DNA from: an uncultured Acidobacteriia bacterium
Lineage (GTDB): Bacteria > Acidobacteriota > Terriglobia > Bryobacterales > Bryobacteraceae
Length of the DNA stretch: 64,000 nucleotides
Assembly: GCA_903929755.1 (NCBI GenBank)
Contig: CAIYVZ010000206.1
Coordinates: 1-64,000 of the forward strand
Direction: 5' to 3'
A program made the position numbers and the translations under genes. Numbering within the stretch: the stretch's first letter is position 1; every line of letters starts with the position of its first letter. The notes beneath the pieces are model-generated. The model saw only the letters and a program-made list of their open reading frames with translations. It did no database searches and had not been told where the DNA came from. Below are positions 16,512 through 24,453 of this stretch, piece by piece.

Positions 16512-17537
16512 ATGCAAATCCCTGGTCTTCGTCTCCGTTCATTTCGGGTTGCCGCCGGTGTGGCTTTCGTTACTGCCCTGGCTGTCGCGCAGCAGCCGAT
16601 CCGCGTCTCCGTCAACGAAGTTATTGTCCCGGTTACGGTTACCGATGATAAAGGGCGCTTTGTCTCCAACCTCGATAAGGCGGATTTCCACCTGTACGAC
16701 GAGGGCAGAGAGCAGAACATTGGCTTCTTCAGCCACCAGCAGTCGCAGCCGATCGTGATCGGTTTTTTGATCGACCAGAGCAGCGGCATGAAGATTCACT
16801 GGGAGAAGTACAAGGAAGCGGCCATGGAACTGATGCTGCACCTTCTGCCCGGCGATAAGAAATACAGCGGCTACCTGATCACCTACGGGAACGAAGCGGA
16901 ACTGGTGGTGGATACCAACAGCGACGCTGAAAAGATGGTCGACAAAATGCGGAAACTGAAGCCTGGTGGCGGGTCTTCCCTGTTTGACGCCATTTATATG
17001 GCGTGCACCAGCCGCCGAACCGTGCAGGGTGAGCCGTTCGAGCCGCGTCGCGTCATCGTCATTATTGGCGACGGGCATGATACTTCCAGCAAGAAGAACC
17101 TGAAGGAAGTGATCGAGATTGCGCAGCGTAACCTGGTAACTGTTTACGCGATGAGCACGGTGGCTTTCGGGTTCCACACGGATGCGGAGGAAAATCTCAC
17201 GCAGATCACCGAGCGCACCGGCGGCAAAGTCGAGATGCCGCTCAACAACCTCTATAAAGATATATCCGGCTATCTTTCCACTCCGTCCGACTATGGAAAC
17301 TACGCCATCGCGGTCGGTTCCGGCGGCTATACGGCCGAGATTTCGGGTTCGATCTTCCGCTCCATCGCGAACCTGGGCGGGGAGATTACCAGCCAGTACG
17401 TGATGCGTTATACCCCGGATGTTGCTGAAAAAACAGACAATAAGCAATTCCGCCGCGTCAAAGTGACGGTCAACAATCTGCCCAATGTGATTATCAGGCA
17501 CCGCGAGGGGTATTACCCGTTCGCGCCTCCGCAATAA
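16512..17537 (+). CDS. Secreted VWFA-domain protein of Acidobacteria type
   Basis: 341 residues starting at ATG 16512, seven bases after AGGAG. A signal peptide (ends near ALAVA) is followed by VNEVIVPVTVTDDKGRFVSNL and DFHLYDEGREQNI, the N-terminal signature of the Acidobacteria-specific VWFA-related family (TIGR03436). The VWA domain has IGFLIDQSSGM in place of the canonical DxSxS: the second serine of the metal site is present but followed by Gly-Met. The fold continues through LFDAIYMACTS and VIVIIGDGHDTSS. The family is very numerous in these genomes; function is unknown, presumably protein-protein contact in the envelope. Confidence 0.85.
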   Translation: MQIPGLRLRSFRVAAGVAFVTALAVAQQPIRVSVNEVIVPVTVTDDKGRFVSNLDKADFHLYDEGREQNIGFFSHQQSQPIVIGFLIDQSSGMKIHWEKYKEAAMELMLHLLPGDKKYSGYLITYGNEAELVVDTNSDAEKMVDKMRKLKPGGGSSLFDAIYMACTSRRTVQGEPFEPRRVIVIIGDGHDTSSKKNLKEVIEIAQRNLVTVYAMSTVAFGFHTDAEENLTQITERTGGKVEMPLNNLYKDISGYLSTPSDYGNYAIAVGSGGYTAEISGSIFRSIANLGGEITSQYVMRYTPDVAEKTDNKQFRRVKVTVNNLPNVIIRHREGYYPFAPPQ

Positions 17538-17545
17538 GCTCATCT

Positions 17546-17569
17546 GGGGAAGGAGCAATTCCCTTCCCC
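17546..17569 (+). terminator. Possible terminator hairpin after VWFA gene
   Basis: A perfect 8-bp stem GGGGAAGG (17546-17553) / CCTTCCCC (17562-17569) with an eight-base loop lies just after the VWFA stop. Only a short T run follows, so intrinsic termination is uncertain. Confidence 0.35.
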
Positions 17570-17581
17570 TCCGTTTCCGGG

Positions 17582-17587
17582 TAGAAT
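17582..17587 (+). promoter_or_regulatory. Candidate -10 element (TAGAAT)
   Basis: TAGAAT ends fourteen bases before the ATG at 17602, which would give a leader of about seven bases. No clear -35 or Shine-Dalgarno sequence is seen. Confidence 0.3.
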
Positions 17588-17601
17588 CGAAATTTCCGGG
17601 C

Positions 17602-18480
17602 ATGGCATTCCGCACCTCCATTTCGCGCTATCAGGCATCGGGGCCCGCTCCGGTGATCTCCATCGACAGTCGGCGGACTGGTGAGTCTCACGCTGCCTGG
17701 TCCCTGTTGGAGATTGAGCGCCCCGGGCACCGTTCCGAGCCTCTGGGGATTCTGCTGGTGGATGAGGCGTCAGACAATCTGACCCGGCGGCTGCGTCCTG
17801 CCGTCGATTTTGCAGATCTGGAGGAACAGGCGGTCGACATTCTGGAGCTCTTAGGGGAAGATCTGGCCGCGAAAGCCCAGGAAATGGGCGGGGCGCGACT
17901 CCTGGCTTCTCTGGAAGATTCGCTGTCCGGCTTCTTTAGAATCAGTGACCGGACCCGCATCACCTATTCCGGAGATCCGCGCCGTCAGGTAGACAGGCTG
18001 TTTGACGAATATGTGGACAGCACGGTCCTGCCCTACGTGACGCATTTCCCGAAGTATGCCCTGAGGGCTGCCGCCACGAAATTCGGCGAAGGTATGTCGG
18101 GGGAAGTGGAAGAATGGCTTCGTGCGCCGGAAGGTCTGCGGCTTTCGGAAGATCATTTCGCCGTCCGGGTGGTGGGCCGTTCCATGGAACCGCTGATTCC
18201 CGATGGTGCGCTCTGTCTTTTCCGGGCCAACGTGAGGGGTACTCGCCAGGGGAAACGGGTTCTCATCGAGAAATTCGATGAAAATGATTTTTCTGCTCGC
18301 TATACGGTCAAGCGCTACACCAGCAAGAAGGTCCAGGCTGGTGACGCCGGGGGGGAAGACGCCGGGTGGGAACACAGCATGATTCGCCTGGAACCTCTGA
18401 ATCCGGAATTTGAAGCCTTCGAGCTTTCTCCCGACGCTTTCCGCGTGATCGGAGAGTTCGTGGAGGTTCTGGAATCCTGA
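17602..18480 (+). CDS. S24 (LexA/UmuD-type) peptidase-domain protein
   Basis: 292 residues in two parts. The last ~110 residues are an S24 peptidase fold: VVGRSMEPLIPDG with the nucleophile Ser194, and RYTVKRY with the general base Lys237, spaced as in LexA and UmuD. The first ~170 residues are not a helix-turn-helix repressor domain; they contain SRRTGESHAAWSLLEIER and LGILLVDEASDNLTRRLRP and are not recognised. No AG/CG self-cleavage site is obvious near the junction. The gene runs directly into mutY, whose ribosome-binding site lies within its end, so the pair is probably one transcript. A DNA-damage link is suggested by the neighbour and the fold but unproven. A 15-bp tandem duplication lies at 18343-18372. 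Confidence 0.7.
   Translation: MAFRTSISRYQASGPAPVISIDSRRTGESHAAWSLLEIERPGHRSEPLGILLVDEASDNLTRRLRPAVDFADLEEQAVDILELLGEDLAAKAQEMGGARLLASLEDSLSGFFRISDRTRITYSGDPRRQVDRLFDEYVDSTVLPYVTHFPKYALRAAATKFGEGMSGEVEEWLRAPEGLRLSEDHFAVRVVGRSMEPLIPDGALCLFRANVRGTRQGKRVLIEKFDENDFSARYTVKRYTSKKVQAGDAGGEDAGWEHSMIRLEPLNPEFEAFELSPDAFRVIGEFVEVLES
18343..18372. repeat. 15-bp tandem duplication
   Basis: gacgccgggggggaa (18343-18357) is followed by gacgccgggtgggaa (18358-18372), one mismatch. It is in frame and repeats five residues (DAGGE/DAGWE) in the S24-domain protein, between the catalytic lysine and the C-terminus. Confidence 0.85.
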
Positions 18481-19550
18481 TTCCGGAACAGACCCCAGGC
18501 GCGCCCGCCGCAAAAGCCGCCCCCTTTCGACGCGCTCTCCTCACCTGGTACGACGCCCATGCCCGCGACCTCCCCTGGCGGCATTCCACGGAACTGTATC
18601 CGGTGCTGGTTTCTGAAATCATGCTCCAACAGACCCGCGTGGAAGCGGTGATCCCCTACTTTCTGGCTTTTCTCGCAAAGTTTCCCACCGCCGCGCATCT
18701 TGCCGCAGCGTCAGAAGCGGAGGTTTTGACCGCTTGGGCGGGCCTCGGCTATTACTCGCGGGCGCGAAACCTGCGGAGCGCGGCGGGTATTCTCGCCGCC
18801 GACGCGCCCGTGAGTTGGGAAGCCTGCATGAAATTGCCGGGGGTGGGCCCCTACACCGCTGCCGCGCTCGCCAGCATCTCGCTCGGCGCCGTGAGGGCTG
18901 CGGTAGATGGCAATGTGATGCGCGTTGTCAGCCGGCTTACCAACGATCCTTCGGAAATCTCCGCGCCCCTCACGAAACGCCGCTTCGCTGAGGTTGCCCA
19001 GACCCTGCTGGCACCCTTGCGTCCCGGCGATTTCAATCAGGCCATGATGGAACTCGGCGCAACCGTCTGCCTGCCGACGAAGCCCAGATGCTTGCTATGC
19101 CCGGTACAGAAGTTCTGCGCCGCACACAGCGCGGGGACTCAGGGTTCGCTGCCCGTGAAGCTGGGCAAGGTCCCCGCCCGCAGACTCGATTTGGATCTGT
19201 TGGTCTGCTGGTGGGAGGGCCGCGTCGGTCTGGTGCGACGTTCCGCTGCGGAGAGCCGCCTTGCCGGTTTCTGGGAACTGCCTCAGAAACCAGCCGATGA
19301 CGTTCCCGCCGGTTCGTTCCAGGCTGAATTTACCCACCAGATTGTAAATGATCGGTTCCGTGTTCGCGTTTGGGTGGACGAGTCCGAATCGAGGCCGGGT
19401 TTTTCGGGGGCCTGCCAGTGGTTCTCCCCGGCAGAACTGGTCGCGATCCCCGTTACCACCATCGCCCGGAAGGCCCTGACCGCAACCACAGGCGGGAAGC
19501 TGATGTACCCGCGAGGAAAGCGTTCCCGTAGTGTTACTCAGGGAGTCTAA
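18477..19550 (+). CDS. mutY: A/G-specific adenine glycosylase
   Basis: Removes adenine mispaired with 8-oxoguanine. Motifs are LPWRH, VSEIMLQQTRVEAVIPYF (catalytic Glu), the helix-hairpin-helix LPGVGPYTAAALAS followed by DGNVMRV (catalytic Asp), and the 4Fe-4S ligands C-x6-C-x2-C-x5-C (CLPTKPRCLLCPVQKFC). A NUDIX-like C-terminal domain for 8-oxoG reading follows (GFWELPQ). The conserved N-terminus (ALLTWYDAHARDLPW) lies upstream of the first canonical start (GTG 18603). Between the in-frame stop at 18411 and 18603 there is no ATG, GTG or TTG, so translation must begin at CTG 18477, ATT 18480 or ATC 18474, 7-13 bases after GGAGG (18462-18466). The start given is the best guess. Confidence 0.88.
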   Translation: MIPEQTPGAPAAKAAPFRRALLTWYDAHARDLPWRHSTELYPVLVSEIMLQQTRVEAVIPYFLAFLAKFPTAAHLAAASEAEVLTAWAGLGYYSRARNLRSAAGILAADAPVSWEACMKLPGVGPYTAAALASISLGAVRAAVDGNVMRVVSRLTNDPSEISAPLTKRRFAEVAQTLLAPLRPGDFNQAMMELGATVCLPTKPRCLLCPVQKFCAAHSAGTQGSLPVKLGKVPARRLDLDLLVCWWEGRVGLVRRSAAESRLAGFWELPQKPADDVPAGSFQAEFTHQIVNDRFRVRVWVDESESRPGFSGACQWFSPAELVAIPVTTIARKALTATTGGKLMYPRGKRSRSVTQGV

Positions 19551-19634
19551 GATTACTGCTAGAATCCGAAGTTACGCAATGGGGGCGTCCTGCTTTGGAG
19601 TCGTCCCCAAACAATCCGCAGGGTGATATTCGTC

Positions 19635-20996
19635 ATGAAACAGCGCAAATTCTTACTCAAAATCGGCCTCATCGCCGCCGTAGTTCCCGTCCTCGCTTAC
19701 GCCTATGAATTCGGGCCGGACCCCCGCCGCACCGGTGCTCCGGGTGATAGCGGTACCTGCCTCGGGTCGGGTTGCCATACCGGGACAGCCCTCAACACCG
19801 GTGGGGGCAGCATTAAGATCACGGATGGTAGCGGTGCGGCTCTGACCACCTATACTCCGGGTGTCAAACAGAGAATCAAGGTGCAGATCACCGATGCCGC
19901 CAAAGCGAAGTTTGGCTTCGAATTTACGGCGCGCCTTGCCAGTAATCTCTCCAACGGCCAGGCAGGAGACTTCATAACCGTGGACGCGCTGACGCAGACA
20001 CTTTGCGACGACGGCAGCCCCAAAAATAATGGCGGTAGCTGTGGAAAATTCCCGGTTCAGTTCATTGAACATACCCAGGCGGGTTATGCGGCCTCCACAA
20101 ACGGCGGCTACACTTACCAGTTCGACTGGACGCCGCCTGCCGCGGCCAGCGCGGGCAGTGTGACCCTGTATGCCGCAGGTCTTGGCGGTCCGGCCGGAGC
20201 CGCCAATCAGAGTAACGCCAACGTCTACACCACCAACGTCACCCTGACACCGGCCGCCACCAATCCCAACGCTCCGTCCATCACGGCCGGGGGCGTGGTT
20301 CCGGTCTACAGCTCCTCCACCACAATTCAGCCAGGTAACTGGTTCTCGATTTACGGCGCCAACCTCGCTGCCGCTACCACGGTCTGGAATAACGACTTCC
20401 CCACCTCCCTCGGAGGCACCACTGTGAATGTCAATGGCAAGCCGGCCTATCTCTGGTTCGTCAGCGCTGGCCAAATTAACGCCCAGGCTCCCGACGATAC
20501 CGCTACTGGCACCGTTCCGTTTACCGTTACTACCGCGAACGGCACCGCCACCACCACGGTTACGCTGGCACCATCCGCCCCCTCCCTGCTGCTGCTGGGG
20601 GACGGCAAGCACGCTACAGGCATCATCGTCACACCGGATGGCTCTGGTTCTCAGGCTGGCGGCGTCTATGATCTTCTTGGCCCCTCCACCCTCGGCGCAG
20701 GCTTCCGCGGCGCCAAAAAAGGCGAGCCCGTTGCTCTTTACGGTGTTGGTCTTGGCCCCACTGTCGCTCCCGTTCCTGCCGGTAAGTTCTTCAGCGGTGC
20801 CACCTTGACAACTACCTTGCCCACGGTCACGCTGGGAGGCGTCAGTGTAAAGGTGGATTTCGCGGGAATCGTTGGCGCTGGTCTGTACCAGATTAATTTC
20901 TCGGTGCCGCAGAATGTTGGCTCCGGTGAGCAGACGATTCTGGCGACCATCAACGGCGTTACCACCCAGGCCAACATCACCATACCGATCCAGTAA
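19635..20996 (+). CDS. Secreted protein with Solibacter-type C-terminal domain
   Basis: 453 residues from ATG 19635. A signal peptide (ending AYAYE) leads into GAPGDSGTCLGSGCHTG, the N-terminal signature of the choice-anchor/reelin-like family that contains a C-x4-CH motif and could bind haem or metal. A beta-rich domain follows to about residue 215. The remainder is the Solibacter uncharacterised C-terminal domain (TIGR03437-like): SITAGGVVPVYSSSTTIQPGNWFSIYG, AYLWFVSAGQINAQAP, and a final ALYGVGLGPT...LYQINFSVP unit. Function is unknown; surface or periplasmic. A strong hairpin terminator follows. Confidence 0.8.
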   Translation: MKQRKFLLKIGLIAAVVPVLAYAYEFGPDPRRTGAPGDSGTCLGSGCHTGTALNTGGGSIKITDGSGAALTTYTPGVKQRIKVQITDAAKAKFGFEFTARLASNLSNGQAGDFITVDALTQTLCDDGSPKNNGGSCGKFPVQFIEHTQAGYAASTNGGYTYQFDWTPPAAASAGSVTLYAAGLGGPAGAANQSNANVYTTNVTLTPAATNPNAPSITAGGVVPVYSSSTTIQPGNWFSIYGANLAAATTVWNNDFPTSLGGTTVNVNGKPAYLWFVSAGQINAQAPDDTATGTVPFTVTTANGTATTTVTLAPSAPSLLLLGDGKHATGIIVTPDGSGSQAGGVYDLLGPSTLGAGFRGAKKGEPVALYGVGLGPTVAPVPAGKFFSGATLTTTLPTVTLGGVSVKVDFAGIVGAGLYQINFSVPQNVGSGEQTILATINGVTTQANITIPIQ

Positions 20997-21020
20997 TCAA
21001 CTTTCAGCGCATTCTGATAA

Positions 21021-21053
21021 AAACGGGGGGCTTCGGCTCCCCGTTTTTCTTTG
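21021..21053 (+). terminator. Rho-independent terminator
   Basis: Stem AAACGGGG plus GGC pairs through a TTCG tetraloop with GCTCCCCGTTT (21021-21046, one G-T pair), followed by a T-rich run to 21053. It lies 25 bases after the stop of the preceding secreted-protein gene. Confidence 0.9.
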
Positions 21054-21172
21054 CGGCAAGGAGCTGGAGGGCATCTATCACCCCTCGAAAAAGGTAATAC
21101 CTCCTTCCATTTCGGGAGAGGTATAGACTCTCTCCCCGAACCGCCGCAGAATAGAGTTGGACTAACTCTCAG

Positions 21173-22006
21173 ATGGCTTGGGTTCGCAGGCGTGGACAGT
21201 TTCGGATGGCGATTTCCCTGGCGGTGGTTTTCCTCGCCGGGGGCCGGACGCGGGCGCTTGCGGCCGATTCATCCCCTTCCTATACGCTGCAGGGCCTGGT
21301 AAATGCTGCCACCCAGACAGCGTCCGCGCTGGCACCCAACACCATAGCGACGCTGTACGGGTCAAATCTGGCCTTTGCCACCCACGCAGTGATTCCCGGC
21401 GAACTCCGTGGCGGGGTTTTGCCCAATGTTCTGGAGGGGGTCACGGTCTACGTGGGTGGCTTTGCCGCCAACCTGTTCTACGTTTCTCCCACGCAGATCA
21501 ATTTCCTGATTCCCTACGAGCTTACCGGCGGGACTGTGAATGTGGCGGTTGCCCGGCAAGGTGTGGCTGGCCCCACGCTCCGAGTCCAGCTCAACCCGAC
21601 ATCTCCGGGGCTGTTTCTGTGGAACGGCAACTATGCCATCGCGGCGCACCTGGCAGGGAACATCATTGGGCCAGACGCGCCGGCCAAAGCCGGCGAAATC
21701 ATCGTTGTCTACGCCGTTGGGCTGGGGCGTACCACTCCCGAGTCTTCATCCGGACGTGTCGCCTCCGGTGCCGCCTCCATTTTGGCCCTGTCCCAATTAC
21801 AGGTCACCATCGCGGGCTTGCCGGTAGCGGCGAAAGACATCCTCTACGCCGGTCTTGCTCCGGGCTTTGCAGGGCTTTACCAGATCAATCTTCGTTTGCC
21901 CGCATCAGTCCCCCCTGATCCGGAGATCCGCATCTCCGTGGCGTCGCAGATCAGCGCCCCCAGGGTCCAGTTGGCCGCCCAGCAGTCGCCGCCTGCCGTA
22001 AACTGA
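21173..22006 (+). CDS. Secreted protein with Solibacter-type C-terminal domain, second copy
   Basis: 277 residues, signal peptide in the first ~30 (an inner ATG at residue 12 is an alternative start). The body is a single Solibacter C-terminal domain: LVNAATQTASALAPNTIATLYGSNL, NLFYVSPTQINFLIPYEL, IIVVYAVGLGRTTPESSSG and GLYQINLRLP. It is a shorter relative of the gene just upstream, lacking the N-terminal choice-anchor part. A perfect 6-bp inverted repeat AGAGTT/AACTCT (21153-21158, 21164-21169) sits four bases before the ATG and could limit translation or be an operator. The stop codon lies within the first unit of a 16-bp tandem repeat. Function unknown. Confidence 0.78.
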   Translation: MAWVRRRGQFRMAISLAVVFLAGGRTRALAADSSPSYTLQGLVNAATQTASALAPNTIATLYGSNLAFATHAVIPGELRGGVLPNVLEGVTVYVGGFAANLFYVSPTQINFLIPYELTGGTVNVAVARQGVAGPTLRVQLNPTSPGLFLWNGNYAIAAHLAGNIIGPDAPAKAGEIIVVYAVGLGRTTPESSSGRVASGAASILALSQLQVTIAGLPVAAKDILYAGLAPGFAGLYQINLRLPASVPPDPEIRISVASQISAPRVQLAAQQSPPAVN

Positions 22007-22059
22007 GAAAGCTGTGAACTGAGAAAGCTGTGAACTGAGAAAGCCGTGAACTGAAAAAA
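21998..22059. repeat. 16-bp tandem repeat, about 3.8 copies
   Basis: Units of gtgaactgagaaagct begin at 21998, 22014, 22030 and 22046; the first has one variant base, the third differs at its last base and the fourth is partial. The first unit contains the stop codon of the preceding gene. Sixteen is not a multiple of three, so the array is not coding beyond that stop. Confidence 0.9.
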
Positions 22060-22091
22060 ACGCTGCAACGAAGCAGGGTCGGGAACGGTCC

Positions 22092-22097
22092 TACAAT
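22092..22097 (+). promoter_or_regulatory. Candidate -10 element (TACAAT)
   Basis: TACAAT ends fifteen bases before the ATG at 22113, implying a leader shorter than ten bases. The 16-bp repeat array lies immediately upstream, where a -35 element would fall. Confidence 0.3.
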
Positions 22098-22112
22098 GAG
22101 AAAAGAGTTCTC

Positions 22113-22895
22113 ATGCCAATTAACCTCCAACGTAGTGCCGCTCTTATTGTCCTGGCTTGCGTTCCGGCGCTGAATCTGTTCTCTCAGGCTCCGGAGGCCT
22201 CCACGCCTGCGGCGCAACCGTCGGGCTACACCGTAGAGGCCGGCACTCGTATCGCACTGGGTCTCATCAGCAGCGTGAGTACCAAACACTCCGCCGTGGG
22301 TGACAAGGTTTATCTGGAAACGGTGTTCCCCATCGTCGTCCGCCAACATATCGTGATCCCTACGGGAAGCCATGTGACCGGGACGGTTACCGAGGTAAAG
22401 CGCCCCGGCCGGATGAAAGGCAAAGGCGAGCTCTACGTCCGCTTCGATTCCATTATTCTGCCGAATGGAACAACCCGCGACTTCCGCTCGCGGCTCGGAG
22501 GCATTGATGCCCGTGGCAGTGAGCACCTCGACACCAAAGAAGGCGTAGTACAGGGTGATTCCAACAAGGCCGGTGACCTGAAGACAGTGGCAACCGGGGG
22601 TCTGGGTGGCGCCACGCTCGGCGGGCTCATTGCACGAAACGGTGCGGGAGCCGGGATTGGGGCGGCTGCGGGTGTGGCTGCCGGGATTGCGGGCGTACTT
22701 CTGACTCGCGGCCCCGACGCGGTCCTGGCCAAGGGAAGTACGGTAGAGATGATCCTCGACCGACCTCTCAATTTTGCAGCAACCGAAGTGAATTTTGCGG
22801 GCATGCAGACGGGAGCCCGCTATTCCGAGGGTCCGGGACCTGCCCAGCCAAACAGCGGCGGTGTGTCCACGCCGGTACGCCGGATTCCCTTCTAA
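22113..22895 (+). CDS. Secreted glycine-zipper protein of unknown function
   Basis: 260 residues with a signal peptide ending near LFSQA. A beta-rich segment follows (TRIALGLISSVSTKHSAVGDKVYLETVFPI, then IPTGSHVTGTVTEVKRPG), resembling TrbI/VirB10-like beta domains common in acidobacterial envelope proteins. Residues ~160-200 are a Gly/Ala zipper (GGLGGATLGGLIARNGAGAG and onward) able to form a membrane hairpin. The C-terminus is proline rich. It faces the toast-rack operon tail to tail, five bases away, with no visible terminator between. No function can be given. Confidence 0.7.
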   Translation: MPINLQRSAALIVLACVPALNLFSQAPEASTPAAQPSGYTVEAGTRIALGLISSVSTKHSAVGDKVYLETVFPIVVRQHIVIPTGSHVTGTVTEVKRPGRMKGKGELYVRFDSIILPNGTTRDFRSRLGGIDARGSEHLDTKEGVVQGDSNKAGDLKTVATGGLGGATLGGLIARNGAGAGIGAAAGVAAGIAGVLLTRGPDAVLAKGSTVEMILDRPLNFAATEVNFAGMQTGARYSEGPGPAQPNSGGVSTPVRRIPF

Positions 22896-22900
22896 ACGCT

Positions 22901-24238
22901 CTAGTTTTTCTTAAAGGTCAGACTGCCGCGCTCGGTGTTCAGGATAACCTGAGGCCCGGCTCCCGACTTGCCCTTGATGGTGGCACCGCGTCCGTCGCTC
23001 TTCTGCTCCAGTGAGCCGCCGAATTCATTTGACGCTTCCCCTTGGGCGGTCCGGGCATCCAGATCAAAGCCGGATTTCTCCGGGGCACTCACGGTGATAT
23101 TGCCGTTCCGGGTCCGGATTTCCATCTTCGGCATCGGAGTCTTTGACTGCGAGACCTGAATGTCACCACGGTCGAGCGTAAGTTCCAGGGAATTGGTGAC
23201 ATCCGTGATCTGGACATCCCGGGAGCCGGTCTGGAACCTGACGGGGCCAACCACGTTTTCCATCTTCAGCTCGCCCAGATCCAGCACCACGCTGCCTGGG
23301 GTCTGCTCAGTCCGCAGATCGCTGCGTGCCGACGTGAAGTGCAGCGACTTGGCCAGGGCCCGGAATTCCAGGGTGCCGCCGAATTCACCGTTCACCTTCA
23401 CCTCACCCTTCACGTTTTCAATCTGAACCTCGGAACCGCGACCCTGCAGGTCAACACCGCCCTTAATATCGATCGCGCGAACCAGACCGGAGCGGCTGGA
23501 TTCCACCTTCACATCCTTACCAATGCGGTTCAGGCGAACATCGCCACGGCCACCAGAGATCTCAACGCCGCCATCAATATCTTCAATGCTCAGGTCCCCG
23601 GCACGCCCGCGGGTTTCCACGCTGACGCCTTTCGGGATCACCAGGTCAAGATCCGTGGTCACCGACAGCATGCGGGAGTTGTGGGGCTCCTGGGCTCGGA
23701 CGATGAGCAGTTCACCCTGGCGGTCGAGCTGAACCGTACTTTGCTGGTCTGCGCGGTCTGCGTCGGTTTTATTGAAAGCCCGGATGGATTTGTGACCGGT
23801 CAGTTTTATGTCGGAGGTATTTTCCCCCTTCAGCGACAGGTTGCCTTTGATGTTTTCGAGCACCACGCGAGTCACGCCCTGGGCGGGACTGGAAGCGTTA
23901 ACATCAAAATCGTAATCGCTGCCGAGAATGTTCACACCGCCGGAGTTCAGTCCGCCAATGTGGATGCCGCTGCGGTTCGAGCCCCAGATGGCAAACATGA
24001 TCAGGACGAAGATCCAGAAGAAACCTCCCCCTGACAACGGGCGGGGCGGTGGTTCCGTATTCCGGCTGGCATGGAGCAGGACTTCCACCAGGCCGACGAT
24101 GCCCATGATGATGAGCAGGACGGGCCAGTAGTCGGCGAAGAGGGTCCAGATTGCTACGTCGCGCCAGATGTTGTTGATCAGGAAAAGAACGCCGATACCC
24201 ACCAGAATCAGGGGGCCGGTGATGGAACGCTGTCTCAT
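22901..24238 (-). CDS. Membrane-anchored toast-rack/DUF4097-like protein
   Basis: 445 residues from ATG 24238, which overlaps the TGA of the upstream gene (ATGA); longer in-frame starts would run through that gene. Three hydrophobic segments lie in the first ~100 residues (GPLILVGIGVLFLINNIW, WPVLLIIMGIVGLVEVLL, FFWIFVLIMFAIWG), and the rest is a long series of short beta strands (GRAGDLSIEDIDGGVEISGG and similar), the pattern of DUF4097/toast-rack beta-solenoids that face the periplasm. It is the last gene of the sigma-factor operon and probably an envelope-stress effector or sensor. Related LiaF/PspC-type proteins bind membrane components; no ligand can be inferred. Confidence 0.78.
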   Translation of the reverse strand: MRQRSITGPLILVGIGVLFLINNIWRDVAIWTLFADYWPVLLIIMGIVGLVEVLLHASRNTEPPPRPLSGGGFFWIFVLIMFAIWGSNRSGIHIGGLNSGGVNILGSDYDFDVNASSPAQGVTRVVLENIKGNLSLKGENTSDIKLTGHKSIRAFNKTDADRADQQSTVQLDRQGELLIVRAQEPHNSRMLSVTTDLDLVIPKGVSVETRGRAGDLSIEDIDGGVEISGGRGDVRLNRIGKDVKVESSRSGLVRAIDIKGGVDLQGRGSEVQIENVKGEVKVNGEFGGTLEFRALAKSLHFTSARSDLRTEQTPGSVVLDLGELKMENVVGPVRFQTGSRDVQITDVTNSLELTLDRGDIQVSQSKTPMPKMEIRTRNGNITVSAPEKSGFDLDARTAQGEASNEFGGSLEQKSDGRGATIKGKSGAGPQVILNTERGSLTFKKN

Positions 24239-24453
24239 GACCGGGGGCCTCCCGGAGGTGGCGGCGGGGTTGCGTAGTCCCGCTGGCGACGCCCGCCCAA
24301 AAGCTTCAGCAGGCCGATCACGATCAGCAGAATTGGCCAGGTCTGGCCAAAGCCGAAGGTGGTGAAACGGTCCACGGTGAACAGCACGCCTACGGTGATC
24401 AGGACGATGGGGCCGGTAACGGCGCGCATCAGGGATTGACTCTGGTCGTTCAT
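24235..24453 (-). CDS. Small LiaF-type transmembrane protein
   Basis: 72 residues with two membrane segments (TGPIVLITVGVLFTVDRF and WPILLIVIGLLKLL), matching the DUF5668/LiaF transmembrane hairpin also seen at the start of the next gene. The C-terminus is a short Arg/Pro/Gly tail. Both ends overlap neighbours by four bases (ATGA at 24453 and 24238), so it is translated with them. It may dimerise through the hairpin with the toast-rack protein. Confidence 0.75.
   Translation of the reverse strand: MNDQSQSLMRAVTGPIVLITVGVLFTVDRFTTFGFGQTWPILLIVIGLLKLLGGRRQRDYATPPPPPGGPRS

Noticed and set aside
15518-16789. Longer 423-residue version of the ExeA-like ATPase
   Set aside because: The first 135 residues show no family similarity and run antisense through the start of the VWFA gene; the family start is MYKAFFGL at 16384.
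21998-22059. Possible CRISPR array
   Set aside because: The 16-bp units are directly adjacent with no spacers; this is a simple tandem repeat.
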